Below are positions 10,096-20,566 of a stretch of DNA of 64,000 nt, one piece after another. Origin of the DNA: Mycobacterium sp. URHD0025 (GTDB lineage: Bacteria > Actinomycetota > Actinomycetes > Mycobacteriales > Mycobacteriaceae); NCBI RefSeq assembly GCF_000426065.1, contig NZ_AUEQ01000011.1:1-64000 (forward strand). Direction: 5' to 3'. Within the stretch, counting starts at the first letter, position 1. Each line of letters opens with the position of its first letter. Made by a program: the position numbers and the translations under genes. A model generated the notes under the pieces. That model saw nothing but the letters and a program-made list of their open reading frames with translations. It ran no database searches and was not told the origin of the DNA.

Positions 10096-11166
10096 TCAAC
10101 CGATCGTGCCGAGGATGGGCTGGGATTCCAAGATGCCCTCGTCACTCGGTGCGCGGCCCTCGCCGAACACGCGGACCTGCTGGCGCTCGCGCAACTCGAA
10201 GTGCGCCTGGCTGGGCGCGGCGTAGCCATAGCGACGTTGGGCCTCGCGCGGCGTCGTGGTGACGGGTTCTTTCGGCGGAACCGAGAGCAGGACCCGCGCG
10301 CCGATCGGCAGAGTCGCCGGAGAGAGCAGGCGGAGCAGGATCAGCTCGAGGCGCGTACTCATGGCGACCACCCTGAACCCGACCCGCAGCGGTAGCACCG
10401 CCAGCGCGTCGAGAACCCGGGAAGTGCTGAGCCCGGCCATCTCTCGCATCCAGCGCGGCATCGTCGCCAAGGTGCCGCGGCGCAGGAACGCGGTGACCAC
10501 CGCTGTGCCCGGACGCAATGGCAGCGGCATCCTGGGCAACATCACGTCGGCGCCCAGCAGGTGATGCATCGCCTGGCGGGCGATATCGGACCCGATCAGC
10601 TGGGGTCGCATCTTGTCGAAGTACTCCCGGATGCCCTCGCGCGTCAGCGGAACGTCGGAGGGATCGCAGGTTTGAAGTTCGGCGGCTATCGAGCATTCCC
10701 GCCAGTACTGCAACTCCTCTTCGGGCGGCAGCGGACCGGGACCGTACTTCTCATAGGCCACCAGGATGGAATGCCAGGCGGTGAGGTGGATCCACAACTG
10801 TGAGTCGGGATCGTTGGCGTCGTAGGTTTTTCCGGTGACCGGGTCGGTTCCGATGGCCTTGGAGTGGATCTTGACCAGGACGTCGGCCGCCTTCGTGGTG
10901 GCGCGGCTGTCGTCGAACGCCACCATGGCGAAGTACCGGAGCGTGCGGTCGTACCGGGTGCGCGGCCGCGCGTAGATCTCGTGGGTCTTGTCGACCGCCG
11001 CGACGAGCGCTGGATCCAGTTCCTCGATGACGACGGCGCGCTGGAACCCGATCGACAGCGACGTGGGATAGCTCCACACCTTCCATGTCACCGAATCGGG
11101 ACCGAAGAACCCGTAGTCCTCCCCCGGTTCGGTCTCGGGCAACGTCAGCCAGTCGCGGATCGCCAT
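10096..11166 (-). CDS. DUF2236 / MpaB-family oxygenase-like protein
   Basis: The 356-residue product belongs to the DUF2236 (MpaB/Lcp-like) family, whose studied members are haem-b oxygenases such as latex-clearing protein. Recognisable conserved parts are the GFFGPDSVTWKVWSYPTSL start, the RYFAMVAFDD segment, WIHLTAWHSILVAYEKY and the PLPLRPGTAVVTAFLR region. The ATG at 11166 (MAIRDW) is chosen because GGGGGAG lies just before it; an in-frame ATG at 11178 is inside the operator palindrome. No signal peptide is visible. It leads the operon with the tetR gene. The substrate is unknown. Confidence 0.8.
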   Translation of the reverse strand: MAIRDWLTLPETEPGEDYGFFGPDSVTWKVWSYPTSLSIGFQRAVVIEELDPALVAAVDKTHEIYARPRTRYDRTLRYFAMVAFDDSRATTKAADVLVKIHSKAIGTDPVTGKTYDANDPDSQLWIHLTAWHSILVAYEKYGPGPLPPEEELQYWRECSIAAELQTCDPSDVPLTREGIREYFDKMRPQLIGSDIARQAMHHLLGADVMLPRMPLPLRPGTAVVTAFLRRGTLATMPRWMREMAGLSTSRVLDALAVLPLRVGFRVVAMSTRLELILLRLLSPATLPIGARVLLSVPPKEPVTTTPREAQRRYGYAAPSQAHFELRERQQVRVFGEGRAPSDEGILESQPILGTIG

Positions 11167-11176
11167 GATCTCCCCC

Positions 11177-11219
11177 ATTTCCTACACGATGTAGAAAAAA
11201 CCTACGTCGTGTAGGAAAT
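11177..11219. promoter_or_regulatory. Double TetR operator
   Basis: ATTTCCTACACGATGTAG (11177-11194) and CTACGTCGTGTAGGAAAT (11202-11219) form an 18-bp inverted repeat with one mismatch and a 7-base centre. Each arm holds its own small dyad: CTAC-acgat-GTAG and CCTAC-gtcgt-GTAGG, with centres 20 bp apart. That is two helical turns, as expected for two TetR dimers on one face. It lies directly before the oxygenase-tetR operon. Confidence 0.8.
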
Positions 11220-11273
11220 CCGGTCAAGAGCCAGCGCTCGGATTGCTCCGGATTTCCAGAGGGGACCGCACGG

Positions 11274-11316
11274 TACCCTCGTCACGATGTTCCCCCGAGG
11301 CTTGGAGCTGCGTTAG
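11274..11316 (+). promoter_or_regulatory. Possible dprE2 promoter, 9-codon leader frame and dprE1 3'-end scar
   Basis: TACCCT (11274-11279) is a -10-like hexamer seven bases before an ATG at 11287, which opens the tiny frame MFPRGLELR-stop. Its TAG touches the ATG of dprE2. The bases CGAGGCTTGGAGCTGCGTTAG (11296-11316) resemble the last 21 bases of dprE1 (RRLELL-stop), which suggests a relic of the ancestral dprE1-dprE2 junction. Whether the small frame is translated is not known. Confidence 0.5.
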
Positions 11317-12081
11317 ATGGTGTTCGACGCCGTAGGTAACCCACAGACGATTCTGCTGCTCGGCGGCACTTCAGAGATCGGGCTGGCGATCTGTGAGCGC
11401 TATCTGCGCGACACCTCTGCCCGCATCGTGCTGGCCGCCCTGCCCGGCGACCCGGGCCGCGACGACGCGGTGACCCAGCTGCGCAATGCCGGAGCCAGCG
11501 CGGTTGAGGTCATCGACTTCGACGCGCTCGACACCGCCAGCCATCCCGCCGTGATCGACAAGGCCTTCGCCTCCGGTGACGTGGATGTCGCCATCGTCGC
11601 GTTCGGCCTGCTCGGCGACGCCGAAGAGTTGTGGCAGAACCAGCGCAAGGCTGTGCAGATCGCCGAAATCAATTACACCGCAGCCGTTTCCGTCGGCGTA
11701 CTGGTAGGCGAGAAGATGCGGGCCCAGGGTTACGGCCGAATCATCGCGATGAGCTCCGCCGCGGGCGAGCGGGTGCGCCGGTCCAACTTCGTCTACGGCT
11801 CCACCAAGGCCGGGCTCGACGGGTTCTACCTCGGCCTCGGTGAGGCGCTGCGCGAATTCGGCGTGCGGGTGCTGGTGATCCGCCCCGGACAGGTGCGCAC
11901 CCGGATGAGCGCGCACGTCAAGGAAGCGCCGCTGACAGTCGACAAGGAATACGTCGCCGATCTGGCCGTCACCGCATCAGCCAAAGGCAAGGAGCTGGTC
12001 TGGGCGCCGGGTGCGTTCCGCTACGTGATGATGGTTCTGCGGCACATCCCGCGGCCGATCTTCCGCAAGCTTCCTATCTGA
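11317..12081 (+). CDS. dprE2: Decaprenylphosphoryl-2-keto-ribose reductase DprE2
   Basis: This short-chain dehydrogenase reduces the DprE1 product with NAD(P)H to decaprenyl-phosphoryl-arabinose. The 254-residue product has the N-terminal cofactor motif [13 protein letters not shown], the catalytic serine region AMSSAAGER and the active-site YGSTK. Upstream it is separated from dprE1 by the furA-katG block and so needs its own promoter. Its stop shares one base with the aftA start (TGATG), so it heads the aftA-embC transcript. Confidence 0.95.
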   Translation: MVFDAVGNPQTILLLGGTSEIGLAICERYLRDTSARIVLAALPGDPGRDDAVTQLRNAGASAVEVIDFDALDTASHPAVIDKAFASGDVDVAIVAFGLLGDAEELWQNQRKAVQIAEINYTAAVSVGVLVGEKMRAQGYGRIIAMSSAAGERVRRSNFVYGSTKAGLDGFYLGLGEALREFGVRVLVIRPGQVRTRMSAHVKEAPLTVDKEYVADLAVTASAKGKELVWAPGAFRYVMMVLRHIPRPIFRKLPI

Positions 12082-13952
12082 TGCAGACGCGCCCGGCCAG
12101 GGTCATCGGACACATGGTGATCGCCCTGATGCTCGCCTCGGCGGTGGCCGGGGTGTCGATCGCCGCGATCGCCCAGGTCCAATGGCCGGCCTACAACACC
12201 TCCAACCAACTGCACGCGCTCACCACCGTGGGCCAGGTCGGTGCACTGGCCGGAATCTTCGCCGCCGGGCTGATCTGGCGCCGGGGCCGGCGCACGCTGG
12301 CCCGGCTGGCCGCACTGCTCTTCCTGTCGGCGTTCTCGGTGGTCACGCTCGCGATGCCGCTGGGCGCCAGCAAGCTGTACCTGTTCGGGGTTTCGGTCGA
12401 CCAGCAGTTCCGCACCGAATATCTGACCCGGCTCGCCGACACCCCCGGCCTGCACGACATGACCTACTTCGGGCTGCCGCCGTACTACCCGGCCGGCTGG
12501 TTCTGGATGGGCGGCCGCATCGCCGCCGCCACCGACACCCCGGCCTGGGAGATGTTCAAGCCCTGGTCCATCGTGTCCGTCACCATCGCGGTCGCCCTCG
12601 CATTCGTGTTGTGGGCGACCATGATTCGCTTCGAGTCCGCGCTGATCGTCACCACGGCGAGCACAGCCGCGATGCTGGCCTACGCCTCCACCGAGCCCTA
12701 CGCCGCGATCATCACCGTGCTGCTGCCGCCCGTGTTCGTGCTGGCCTGGTCCGGACTGAGAGGTAAAACCCGCAACGGTGGCTGGGCCGCCGTCATCGGC
12801 GTCGGGATCTTCCTGGGGTTCACCGCCCTCCTCTACACCCTGCTTTTCCTCTACTGCGCGTTCACGCTGACCATCATGGGGCTGGTCCTCGCCGTCGCCC
12901 GCCGGAGCATCGAGCCGCTGCTCAGGGGCGTCGTCATCGCGGCGATCGCAGGCGCGATCGCCCTGCTCACCTGGGCCCCGTACCTCTTGGCCGCACTGCG
13001 CGGCGAACCGGCCGAGAAGGGCACCGCCCAGCACTACCTGCCCGACGCCGGCGCCCAGCTGACCTTCCCGATGCTGAGCTTCACACTGCTGGGCGCACTG
13101 TGCATGCTCGGCACCCTGTGGCTGGTGGTCCGGGCCCGCACTTCGACCCGGGCCGGCGCGCTGGCCGTCGCCGTGCTCGCCGTCTACGCGTGGTCCCTGC
13201 TGTCGATGCTGACCACACTGGCCGGCACCACGCTGCTGTCCTTCCGGTTGCAGCCCGCCCTGACCGTGCTGCTGACCACCGCCGGGGCGTTCGGCTTCAT
13301 CGAGACGACGCAGGCGATCGCGAGGCGCTATCAGGAGGACACCGCGCACCGTGTCGTCGCCGCGGCAGCGGCCATCGGCTCGATCGGCGCCATCACGTTC
13401 AGCCAGGACATCCCCGACGTGCTGCGCCCCGACATCAACGTGGCGTACACGGACACCGACGGCACCGGCCAGCGGGCCGACCGCCGGCCCCCCGGGGCCG
13501 AGCGCTACTACCGCGAGATCGACGCCAAGATCTCCGAGGTCACCGGGGTGCCGCGCAACCAGACCGTGGTGCTGACGGCCGATTACAGCTTCCTGTCGTA
13601 CTACCCGTATTACGGATTTCAGGGGCTGACGTCTCATTACGCCAACCCACTCGCCGAGTTCGACAAGCGCGCCAAGGCGATCGAGGGCTGGGCCACGATG
13701 AGCAAGCCCGACGAGTTCGTGAAGGCCCTCGACGAAATGCCGTGGGAAGCGCCGACCGTGTTCCTCATGCGCCACGGCGCGAACGACACCTACACGCTGC
13801 GTCTGGCCTCCGATGTGTACCCCAACCAGCCGAACGTGCGCCGCTACCACGTGGCGCTGGACGCGGCACTGTTCAAAGATCCACGTTTCGAGGTGACCGA
13901 CATCGGCCCGTTCGTGCTGGCGATCAGAAAGCCCATTCCCGATGGCCATTAA
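12081..13952 (+). CDS. aftA: Galactan 5-O-arabinofuranosyltransferase AftA
   Basis: This GT-C polytopic membrane enzyme primes arabinan synthesis by adding the first arabinofuranose residues to galactan. The 623-residue product has about 11 membrane segments over residues 10-450 and an extracytoplasmic C-terminal domain (about 460-623). The family loop [18 protein letters not shown] is present. The ATG at 12081 overlaps the dprE2 stop by one base, and the 3' end overlaps embC by 11 bp, so translation is coupled. The order dprE2-aftA-embC is the same as in M. tuberculosis. Confidence 0.93.
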   Translation: MQTRPARVIGHMVIALMLASAVAGVSIAAIAQVQWPAYNTSNQLHALTTVGQVGALAGIFAAGLIWRRGRRTLARLAALLFLSAFSVVTLAMPLGASKLYLFGVSVDQQFRTEYLTRLADTPGLHDMTYFGLPPYYPAGWFWMGGRIAAATDTPAWEMFKPWSIVSVTIAVALAFVLWATMIRFESALIVTTASTAAMLAYASTEPYAAIITVLLPPVFVLAWSGLRGKTRNGGWAAVIGVGIFLGFTALLYTLLFLYCAFTLTIMGLVLAVARRSIEPLLRGVVIAAIAGAIALLTWAPYLLAALRGEPAEKGTAQHYLPDAGAQLTFPMLSFTLLGALCMLGTLWLVVRARTSTRAGALAVAVLAVYAWSLLSMLTTLAGTTLLSFRLQPALTVLLTTAGAFGFIETTQAIARRYQEDTAHRVVAAAAAIGSIGAITFSQDIPDVLRPDINVAYTDTDGTGQRADRRPPGAERYYREIDAKISEVTGVPRNQTVVLTADYSFLSYYPYYGFQGLTSHYANPLAEFDKRAKAIEGWATMSKPDEFVKALDEMPWEAPTVFLMRHGANDTYTLRLASDVYPNQPNVRRYHVALDAALFKDPRFEVTDIGPFVLAIRKPIPDGH

Positions 13953-16900
13953 TTCCGGCGCCGAAACGCCGATAGCATCAGAGCCCGTGACGGGACCGCA
14001 GGGAACCGCCGGCAGCAACCACCGGACGGTGCGGCTCATCGCGATCGTCGCCGGGCTGCTCGGCGTACTGATGGCGGTGGCGACACCGCTGCTACCGGTC
14101 AAACAGACCACTGCCCAGCTGAACTGGCCGCAGAACGGCACGTGGCAGAGCATCAACGCGCCGCTGATCGGGTACGTCGCCACCGACCTGACCATCACCG
14201 TGCCGTGCCAGGCGGCCGCCGGACTGGCCGGACCGGAGAACCGCGCGCGCACGGTGCTGTTGTCCACCGTGCCGAAGCAGGCACCCAAGGCCATCGATCG
14301 TGGCCTGCTGATCGAGCGGGTCAACAACGACCTGCTGGTCATCGTCCGCAACACCCCGGTGGTCAGCGCGCCGCTGGACGCGGTACTCAGCCCGGCCTGC
14401 CAGACCCTCACATTCACCGCCCACGCCGACAAGGTGACCGGGGAATTCGTCGGGCTGACCCAAGGTGACGCCAGTGCCACCGCCGACCACCCCGACGCGC
14501 CCCTGCGCGGCGAACGCGGCGGCTACGACTTCCGGCCGCAGATCGTCGGCGTCTTCACCGACCTGTCCGGCCCGGCACCCGAGGGCCTGAAGTTCTCGGC
14601 GACCATCGACTCCCGCTACAGCAGTGCCCCGACGCTGCTCAAGATGCTGGCGATGATCATCGGTGTCGCGATGACCGTCATCGCGCTCACCGCGCTGCAT
14701 CGTCTCGACACCGCCGACGGTGTCCGGCACCGGCGCTTCCTGCCGCCCCGCTGGTGGTCGATGACCCCGCTTGACGGACTGGTCGCCGCCGTCCTGGTGT
14801 GGTGGCATTTCGTCGGGGCCAACACCTCCGACGACGGCTACATCCTGACGATGGCCCGGGTGTCCGATCGCGCCGGCTACATGGCCAACTACTACCGCTG
14901 GTTCGGCACCCCAGAAGCTCCGTTCGGCTGGTACTACGACTTGCTGGCGCTGTGGGCCCACGTCTCCACGGCCAGCATCTGGCTACGGCTGCCCACCCTG
15001 CTGATGGCCCTGGCCTGCTGGTGGGTGATCAGCCGGGAAGTGCTGCCGCGGCTCGGCCGAGCGGTCAAGACCAACCGGGCGGCCGCCTGGACCGCCGCCG
15101 GCATGTTCCTGGCGTTCTGGCTGCCGCTCAACAACGGCCTGCGGCCCGAACCGATCATCGCCCTCGGCATCCTTTTGACCTGGTGTTCGGTGGAACGCGG
15201 GGTGGCCACCAACCGCATGCTGCCGGTGGCCATCGCGATCATCATCGGCGCGCTGACCCTGTTTTCCGGACCCACCGGCATCGCCGCCGTCGGTGCTCTG
15301 CTGGTCGCCGTGGGACCGCTGAAAACCATTGTGGCCCGGCACACCTCACGCTTCGGGCATCTGGCGCTGCTGGCCCCGATCCTGGCCGCGTGCACCGTCA
15401 CCATCATCCTGATCTTCCGCGACCAGACCCTGGCCGGCGAGATCCAGGCCAGCAGCTTCAAATCCGCCGTCGGCCCCAGCCTGGCCTGGTTCGACGAACA
15501 CATCCGGTACTCACGGTTGTTCACCTCCAGCCCGGACGGCTCGGTGGCCCGGCGCTTCGCGGTGCTGACGCTGCTCGTGGCACTGGCGGTGTCGATCGCG
15601 ATGACGCTGCGCAAGGGCCGCATCCCCGGCACCGCGGCCGGCCCGAGCCGGCGCATCATCGGCATCACCATCATCTCGTTCCTCGCCATGATGTTCACCC
15701 CCACCAAGTGGACCCATCACTTCGGTGTGTTCGCCGGACTGGCAGGGTCGCTCGGTGCGCTCGCGGCCGTCGCGGTGACCGCCGCGGCCATGAAGTCGCG
15801 GCGCAACCGGTCGATGTTCGCCGCGCTCGTACTGTTCGTCGTGGCGCTGTCGTTCGCGACCGTCAACGGCTGGTGGTACGTCTCCAACTTCGGGGTGCCG
15901 TGGTCGAACTCCTTCCCCGAGTGGCACTTCGGCGTCACCACGATCCTGCTCGGCTGCTCGGTACTGGCCCTGCTCGGCGCGGCCTGGTTCCACTTCAGCG
16001 GTCGCGACAAATCCCCGGACGCCCCGCAGCGCCGCTGGCAACGAATCGTGCAATCACCGCTGGCCATCGCCGCCTGGGTGCTGGTGATGTTCGAGGTGGT
16101 GTCCCTGACCCTCGCGATGACCGATCAGTACCCGGCCTGGTCCGTCGGGCGCTCCAACCTCGAGGCCCTCACCGGCAAGACGTGCGGGCTGGCCAGCGAC
16201 GTGATGGTCGAGGAGAACGCCAACGCCGGCCTGCTGGCACCGATCAGCGAACCACCCGGGCAAGCCCTCGGTGCCGTCACCGCGCAGGGCTTCGGCCCCA
16301 ACGGCATCCCGTCGGACGTCTCGGCCGACCCGGTGATGGAACAGCCCGGTGCCGGCAACTTCGCCGACACCGATTCCGGCACCGTCACCGGCAGCGAGGT
16401 GGGCACCGAAGGTGGCACCACCGCGGCCGCGGGCATCAACGGTTCGCGCGCCCGCCTGCCCTACGGCCTCGACCCCGCCACCACCCCGGTGCTGGGCAGC
16501 TGGCGCGCCGGCACCCAGCAGCCCGCGATCATGCGCTCGGCCTGGTATCGGTTGCCCGACCGCGACAAGGCCGGACCGCTCCTGGTGGTCTCGGCCGCCG
16601 GCCGCTTCGACCCGGGCGAGGTGGTGGTGCAGTGGGCCACCGACGCACAGGCCGTGGAGAACAAGCCCGGCGGCGGCATCGGTTTCGCCGACGTGGGCGC
16701 CGCCCCGGCCTGGCGAAATCTGCGCGCCCCGATGGCCGCCATCCCGCGAGAAGCCACGCAGATCCGGCTGGTCGCCTCCGACGACGACCTGGCCCCGCAG
16801 CATTGGATCGCGGTGACCCCGCCCCGGATTCCGCAACTGCGCACCCTGCAGGACGTCGTCGGTTCCCAGGATCCCGTGCTGCTCGACTGGCTTGTGGGCC

Positions 16901-17220
16901 TGGCGTTCCCGTGCCAGCGGCCGTTCGGCCATCAGTACGGCGTCACCGAGGTGCCCAAGTGGCGGATCCTGCCGGACCGCTTCGGCGCCGAGGCCAACTC
17001 ACCGGTGATGGACTATCTGGGCGGTGGCCCGCTGGGCATTTCCGAACTGTTGCTGCGGCCGTCGAGCGTCCCGACTTATCTGCGCGACGACTGGTTCCGG
17101 GACTGGGGCTCGCTGCAACGGCTCACACCGTGGTATCCCGACGCCGAACCTGCCCGTCTGGACCTCGGCACCGCCATCCGCGGCGGACTGTGGAGCCCGG
17201 CGCCGCTGCGACACAGCTGA
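13942..17220 (+). CDS. embC: Arabinosyltransferase EmbC
   Basis: EmbC is the GT-C arabinosyltransferase that extends the arabinan of lipoarabinomannan using decaprenyl-phosphoryl-arabinose. The 1092-residue product has an N-terminal membrane anchor and periplasmic domain ([17 protein letters not shown]), the catalytic loop with the acidic pair [11 protein letters not shown], a multi-helix core, the conserved [11 protein letters not shown] motif and a C-terminal carbohydrate-binding domain. The ATG at 13942 overlaps aftA by 11 bp; an in-frame GTG at 13987 is an alternative. The three emb genes are paralogs, and this one is EmbC by order and closest match. Confidence 0.94.
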   Translation: MAINSGAETPIASEPVTGPQGTAGSNHRTVRLIAIVAGLLGVLMAVATPLLPVKQTTAQLNWPQNGTWQSINAPLIGYVATDLTITVPCQAAAGLAGPENRARTVLLSTVPKQAPKAIDRGLLIERVNNDLLVIVRNTPVVSAPLDAVLSPACQTLTFTAHADKVTGEFVGLTQGDASATADHPDAPLRGERGGYDFRPQIVGVFTDLSGPAPEGLKFSATIDSRYSSAPTLLKMLAMIIGVAMTVIALTALHRLDTADGVRHRRFLPPRWWSMTPLDGLVAAVLVWWHFVGANTSDDGYILTMARVSDRAGYMANYYRWFGTPEAPFGWYYDLLALWAHVSTASIWLRLPTLLMALACWWVISREVLPRLGRAVKTNRAAAWTAAGMFLAFWLPLNNGLRPEPIIALGILLTWCSVERGVATNRMLPVAIAIIIGALTLFSGPTGIAAVGALLVAVGPLKTIVARHTSRFGHLALLAPILAACTVTIILIFRDQTLAGEIQASSFKSAVGPSLAWFDEHIRYSRLFTSSPDGSVARRFAVLTLLVALAVSIAMTLRKGRIPGTAAGPSRRIIGITIISFLAMMFTPTKWTHHFGVFAGLAGSLGALAAVAVTAAAMKSRRNRSMFAALVLFVVALSFATVNGWWYVSNFGVPWSNSFPEWHFGVTTILLGCSVLALLGAAWFHFSGRDKSPDAPQRRWQRIVQSPLAIAAWVLVMFEVVSLTLAMTDQYPAWSVGRSNLEALTGKTCGLASDVMVEENANAGLLAPISEPPGQALGAVTAQGFGPNGIPSDVSADPVMEQPGAGNFADTDSGTVTGSEVGTEGGTTAAAGINGSRARLPYGLDPATTPVLGSWRAGTQQPAIMRSAWYRLPDRDKAGPLLVVSAAGRFDPGEVVVQWATDAQAVENKPGGGIGFADVGAAPAWRNLRAPMAAIPREATQIRLVASDDDLAPQHWIAVTPPRIPQLRTLQDVVGSQDPVLLDWLVGLAFPCQRPFGHQYGVTEVPKWRILPDRFGAEANSPVMDYLGGGPLGISELLLRPSSVPTYLRDDWFRDWGSLQRLTPWYPDAEPARLDLGTAIRGGLWSPAPLRHS

Positions 17221-17285
17221 GACACAGCTCGGACAACTCTCCTGAGCACGCGGCAGGGGAGACCGGGCCTCACATACGGGTCGCA

Positions 17286-17291
17286 TAACAT
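17286..17291 (+). promoter_or_regulatory. embA -10 hexamer TAACAT
   Basis: TAACAT lies eight bases before the embA GTG (17300) in the 79-bp embC-embA gap, which gives a near-leaderless embA transcript. In M. tuberculosis the same gap carries the embAB promoter, where ethambutol-related promoter changes map. No good -35 is visible at the expected distance. Confidence 0.5.
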
Positions 17292-17299
17292 CGAGCCTC

Positions 17300-20200
17300 G
17301 TGCCTTCCGATGAGCCAACCGACCGTGTTGTGGGCATCGCACGCCTGATCGCCATCGTCGCGGGCATCGCGGGTGTGGTGTTGTGCGCGCTGGTGCCACT
17401 GCTGCCCGTCAAACAGACCACTGCGACCGTCCTGTGGCCGCAGGGCACCGACACGGCAGGAAACGTCACCTCGGTGACGGCCCCTTTGGTGTCGGGCGCC
17501 CCGCAATCCCTCGACGTGTCCATCCCGTGCTCGGCGATCGCCACGCTGCCCCCTGAAGGCGGACTGGTGTTCTCGACCATCCCCGCGGGCGGCATCGACG
17601 CCAGCCGCAACGGGCTGTTCGTGCGGGCCAACACCGAAACCGTGGTGGTCGCGTTCCGCGACTCGGTGGCGGCCGTCGCTCCCCGCGCGGCGATCAACGC
17701 CGGCGGCTGCAGCGCGCTGCACCTGTGGGCGAACCTCGGTGGCGTGGGGGCCGACTTCACCGGAATCCCCGGCGCCACCGGCACCGCGGCCGTGGAGAAG
17801 AAGCCTCAGGTCGCCGGCCTGTTCACCGACTTGAAGATGGCCCCGCAGCCCGGGCTCAGCGCCCGGGTCGACATCGACACCCGGTTCATCACCTCCCCGA
17901 CCCCGCTGAAACTGCTGGTGATGGCCCTCGGCGTGGTGTGCGTGGTGGCCTCGATCGCCGCGCTTGCCGTGCTGGACCGGCGCGGCTGTCATCGAGTGCG
18001 CGGCGCGTGGCGACGCTTCGTGAAAGTTCCGCTCGCCACGTGGATCGCCGACATCGGCGTCATTGGCGGCCTGCTGCTGTGGCACGTCATCGGCGCGATC
18101 TCCTCGGACGACGGCTACAACCTGACCATCGCGCGGGTATCGGCCGACGCCGGCTACACCGCCAACTACTTCCGATACTTCGGCGCCACCGAGGCGCCGT
18201 TCGACTGGTACCAGTCGGTGCTCGCCCACTTCGCGGCGATCAGCACGGCCGGCGTCTGGATGCGAGTCCCCGCCACCCTGGCCGCCATCGGTACCTGGCT
18301 GCTGCTGAGCCGCTGGGTGCTACCGCGCCTCGGACGGCGCCTCGCGCTCAACCGGGTCACCATGTGGACCGCCGGCGCGGTGTTCCTGGCCGCCTGGCTG
18401 CCCTTCAACAACGGCCTGCGGCCCGAACCGCTGATCGCCTTCGGCGTGCTCGCGGTGTGGGCCCTCGTCGAGACGACAATCGGAACTCACCGCGTCTGGC
18501 CCACCTGCCTGGCGATCGTCGTCGCGGCGCTCAGCGTGACCCTCGCCCCGCAGGGAATCATCGCCGTCGCCCCGCTGCTGGTCGGCGCCCGCAGCGTCGT
18601 CGGCGTGATCCGCGGCCGCCGCATCGCCTTGCCCTCGCTGGCCGCACTCGCCGGCTCGGCCGCACTGATCTTCGTCGTGGTGTTCCGCGACCAGACGCTG
18701 GCCACGGTCGCCGAATCGGCCCGGATCAAGTACACCGTCGGCCCGACCATCTCCTGGTACCAGGAATTCCTGCGCTACTACTTCCTGACCGTCGAAGACT
18801 CCGTGGACAGCTCCCTGACCCGCCGCTTCGCGGTCCTGGCCATGATGCTGTGCCTGTTCGGCATGATGGCCGTGCTCCTGCGCAAGGGCCGGGTTCCCGG
18901 ACTGGTGAGCGGACCGGCGTGGCGACTGATCGGCACCACCGCGGTCGGCCTGCTGTTGCTGCACTTCACCCCGACCAAGTGGGCCGTACAGTTCGGTGCC
19001 TTCGCCGGGCTGGCGGCCGCGCTCGGCGCGGTGACGGCCTTCGCCTTCGCCCTGGTGGGCCTGCACAGCCGACGCAACCTCGCCCTCTACGTCACGGCAC
19101 TGCTGTTCGTACTGGCCTGGGCCACCTCGGGCAACAACGCCTGGTTCTACGTCGGCAACTACGGCGTGCCCTGGTTCGACCGCCAGCCGGTGATCGCCGG
19201 ACACCCGGTCACCACCATGTTCCTGGCCCTGGCCATCATCACCGCGGTGCTGGCCGGCTGGCTGCACTTCCGAATCGACTACGCCGGGCACACCGAGGTG
19301 GCCGACACCCGGCGTAACCGGGTGCTGGCGTCGACGCCGCTGCTCGTGGTCGCACTCATCATGGTGGTACTCGAAGTCGGCTCGATGGCCAAGGGCTTCG
19401 TCCAGCGCTATCCCGTGTACACCACCGCGGCGGCCAACGTGCGCGCGTTGAGTTCGGGACTGTCATCGGACAGTTGCGCCATGGCCGACGACGTTCTGGT
19501 CGAACCGGACGTCAACGCGGGCATGCTGCAACCGGTGGAAGGCCAGACCTACGGCGAGTACGGCCCACTGGGCGGACAGAACCCGGTCGGCTTCACCCCC
19601 AACGGCATCAGCGACACCCTCGAACCACCGAAGCCCGTCGTCGCCAACCCCGGCACGGTCAACTCAGACGGATCGCCCAACAAGCCCAACGTGGGCATCG
19701 CCTACGCCGCGGGCACCGGTGGCGGCTACGGACCCGTCGGCGTCAACGGCTCCCGGGTGTACCTGCCGTTCGGGCTGGACCCGGCCCGCACGCCGGTGAT
19801 GGGCAGCTACAAGGAGAACTCCCTGGCTGCCAAGGCCACCTCGGCCTGGTACCAACTCCCGCCCCGTAGCGCGGACCGGCCCCTGGTGACCGTCGCCGCC
19901 GCGGGCGCCATCTGGTACTACGACGAAGAACATGAGTTCCACTACGGCCAGTCTCTGAAGCTGCAGTGGGGTGTGCACCGTCCCGACGGCAGCTTCCAGG
20001 CCCTGGACGCCGTGCAACCCATCGACGTGTTCGCCCAATACGCCTGGCGCAACCTGCGTTTCCCGCTGGCCTGGGCGCCGCCGGAGGCCAACGTGGCGCG
20101 GATCGTCGCCGACGACCCGAACCTCTCCGATGACCAGTGGTTCGGCTTCACCCCGCCGCGGGTGCCGACCCTGCAGACGGCGCAGCAATTCCTGGGCGCA

Positions 20201-20566
20201 CAGACGCCGGTGCTGATGGACATCGCGACCGCCGCGAATTTCCCCTGCCAGCGCCCGTTCTCCGAACGTCTGGGTGTGGCCGAGCTGCCGGAGTACCGCA
20301 TCCTTCCCAACGTCAAGCAAGTGGTGGTGTCGTCGAACATGTGGCAGTCCGCCCAAAAGGGTGGTCCCTTCCTCTTCATCCAGGCGCTGCTGCGCACGTC
20401 GACGATTCCGACGTATCTGCGTGACGACTGGTACCGGGACTGGGGCTCGATCGAGAAGTACGACCAGGTGGTGCCGGCCGGGCAGGCGCCCGTCGCCGAC
20501 ATCGATCAGGGAACCCAGCGGGTGTTCGGCTTCAGCCGGCCCGGACCGATCCGGGCCCTGCCATGA
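17300..20566 (+). CDS. embA: Arabinosyltransferase EmbA
   Basis: EmbA works with EmbB as a heterodimer that makes the branched terminal arabinan of arabinogalactan. The 1088-residue product has the paralog layout: an anchor ([16 protein letters not shown]), the acidic loop [14 protein letters not shown], the membrane core with [11 protein letters not shown] and the C-terminal carbohydrate-binding domain. The N-terminal string [21 protein letters not shown] is typical of EmbA. The start is GTG at 17300. The stop overlaps the embB ATG by four bases, so the two subunits are translationally coupled. Confidence 0.94.
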   Translation: MPSDEPTDRVVGIARLIAIVAGIAGVVLCALVPLLPVKQTTATVLWPQGTDTAGNVTSVTAPLVSGAPQSLDVSIPCSAIATLPPEGGLVFSTIPAGGIDASRNGLFVRANTETVVVAFRDSVAAVAPRAAINAGGCSALHLWANLGGVGADFTGIPGATGTAAVEKKPQVAGLFTDLKMAPQPGLSARVDIDTRFITSPTPLKLLVMALGVVCVVASIAALAVLDRRGCHRVRGAWRRFVKVPLATWIADIGVIGGLLLWHVIGAISSDDGYNLTIARVSADAGYTANYFRYFGATEAPFDWYQSVLAHFAAISTAGVWMRVPATLAAIGTWLLLSRWVLPRLGRRLALNRVTMWTAGAVFLAAWLPFNNGLRPEPLIAFGVLAVWALVETTIGTHRVWPTCLAIVVAALSVTLAPQGIIAVAPLLVGARSVVGVIRGRRIALPSLAALAGSAALIFVVVFRDQTLATVAESARIKYTVGPTISWYQEFLRYYFLTVEDSVDSSLTRRFAVLAMMLCLFGMMAVLLRKGRVPGLVSGPAWRLIGTTAVGLLLLHFTPTKWAVQFGAFAGLAAALGAVTAFAFALVGLHSRRNLALYVTALLFVLAWATSGNNAWFYVGNYGVPWFDRQPVIAGHPVTTMFLALAIITAVLAGWLHFRIDYAGHTEVADTRRNRVLASTPLLVVALIMVVLEVGSMAKGFVQRYPVYTTAAANVRALSSGLSSDSCAMADDVLVEPDVNAGMLQPVEGQTYGEYGPLGGQNPVGFTPNGISDTLEPPKPVVANPGTVNSDGSPNKPNVGIAYAAGTGGGYGPVGVNGSRVYLPFGLDPARTPVMGSYKENSLAAKATSAWYQLPPRSADRPLVTVAAAGAIWYYDEEHEFHYGQSLKLQWGVHRPDGSFQALDAVQPIDVFAQYAWRNLRFPLAWAPPEANVARIVADDPNLSDDQWFGFTPPRVPTLQTAQQFLGAQTPVLMDIATAANFPCQRPFSERLGVAELPEYRILPNVKQVVVSSNMWQSAQKGGPFLFIQALLRTSTIPTYLRDDWYRDWGSIEKYDQVVPAGQAPVADIDQGTQRVFGFSRPGPIRALP

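Noticed and set aside
12021..14480. An 819-codon open frame on the minus strand opposite aftA and embC
   Set aside because: It lies fully antisense to well-recognised genes, has a composition rich in Gly, Arg, Gln and His typical of frames opposite GC-rich genes, and shows no domain.
14799..17288. An 829-codon + strand frame inside embC
   Set aside because: It is the shifted frame of embC; the residues are almost only Arg, Pro, Gly, Ala and His, and embC is certain by motif.
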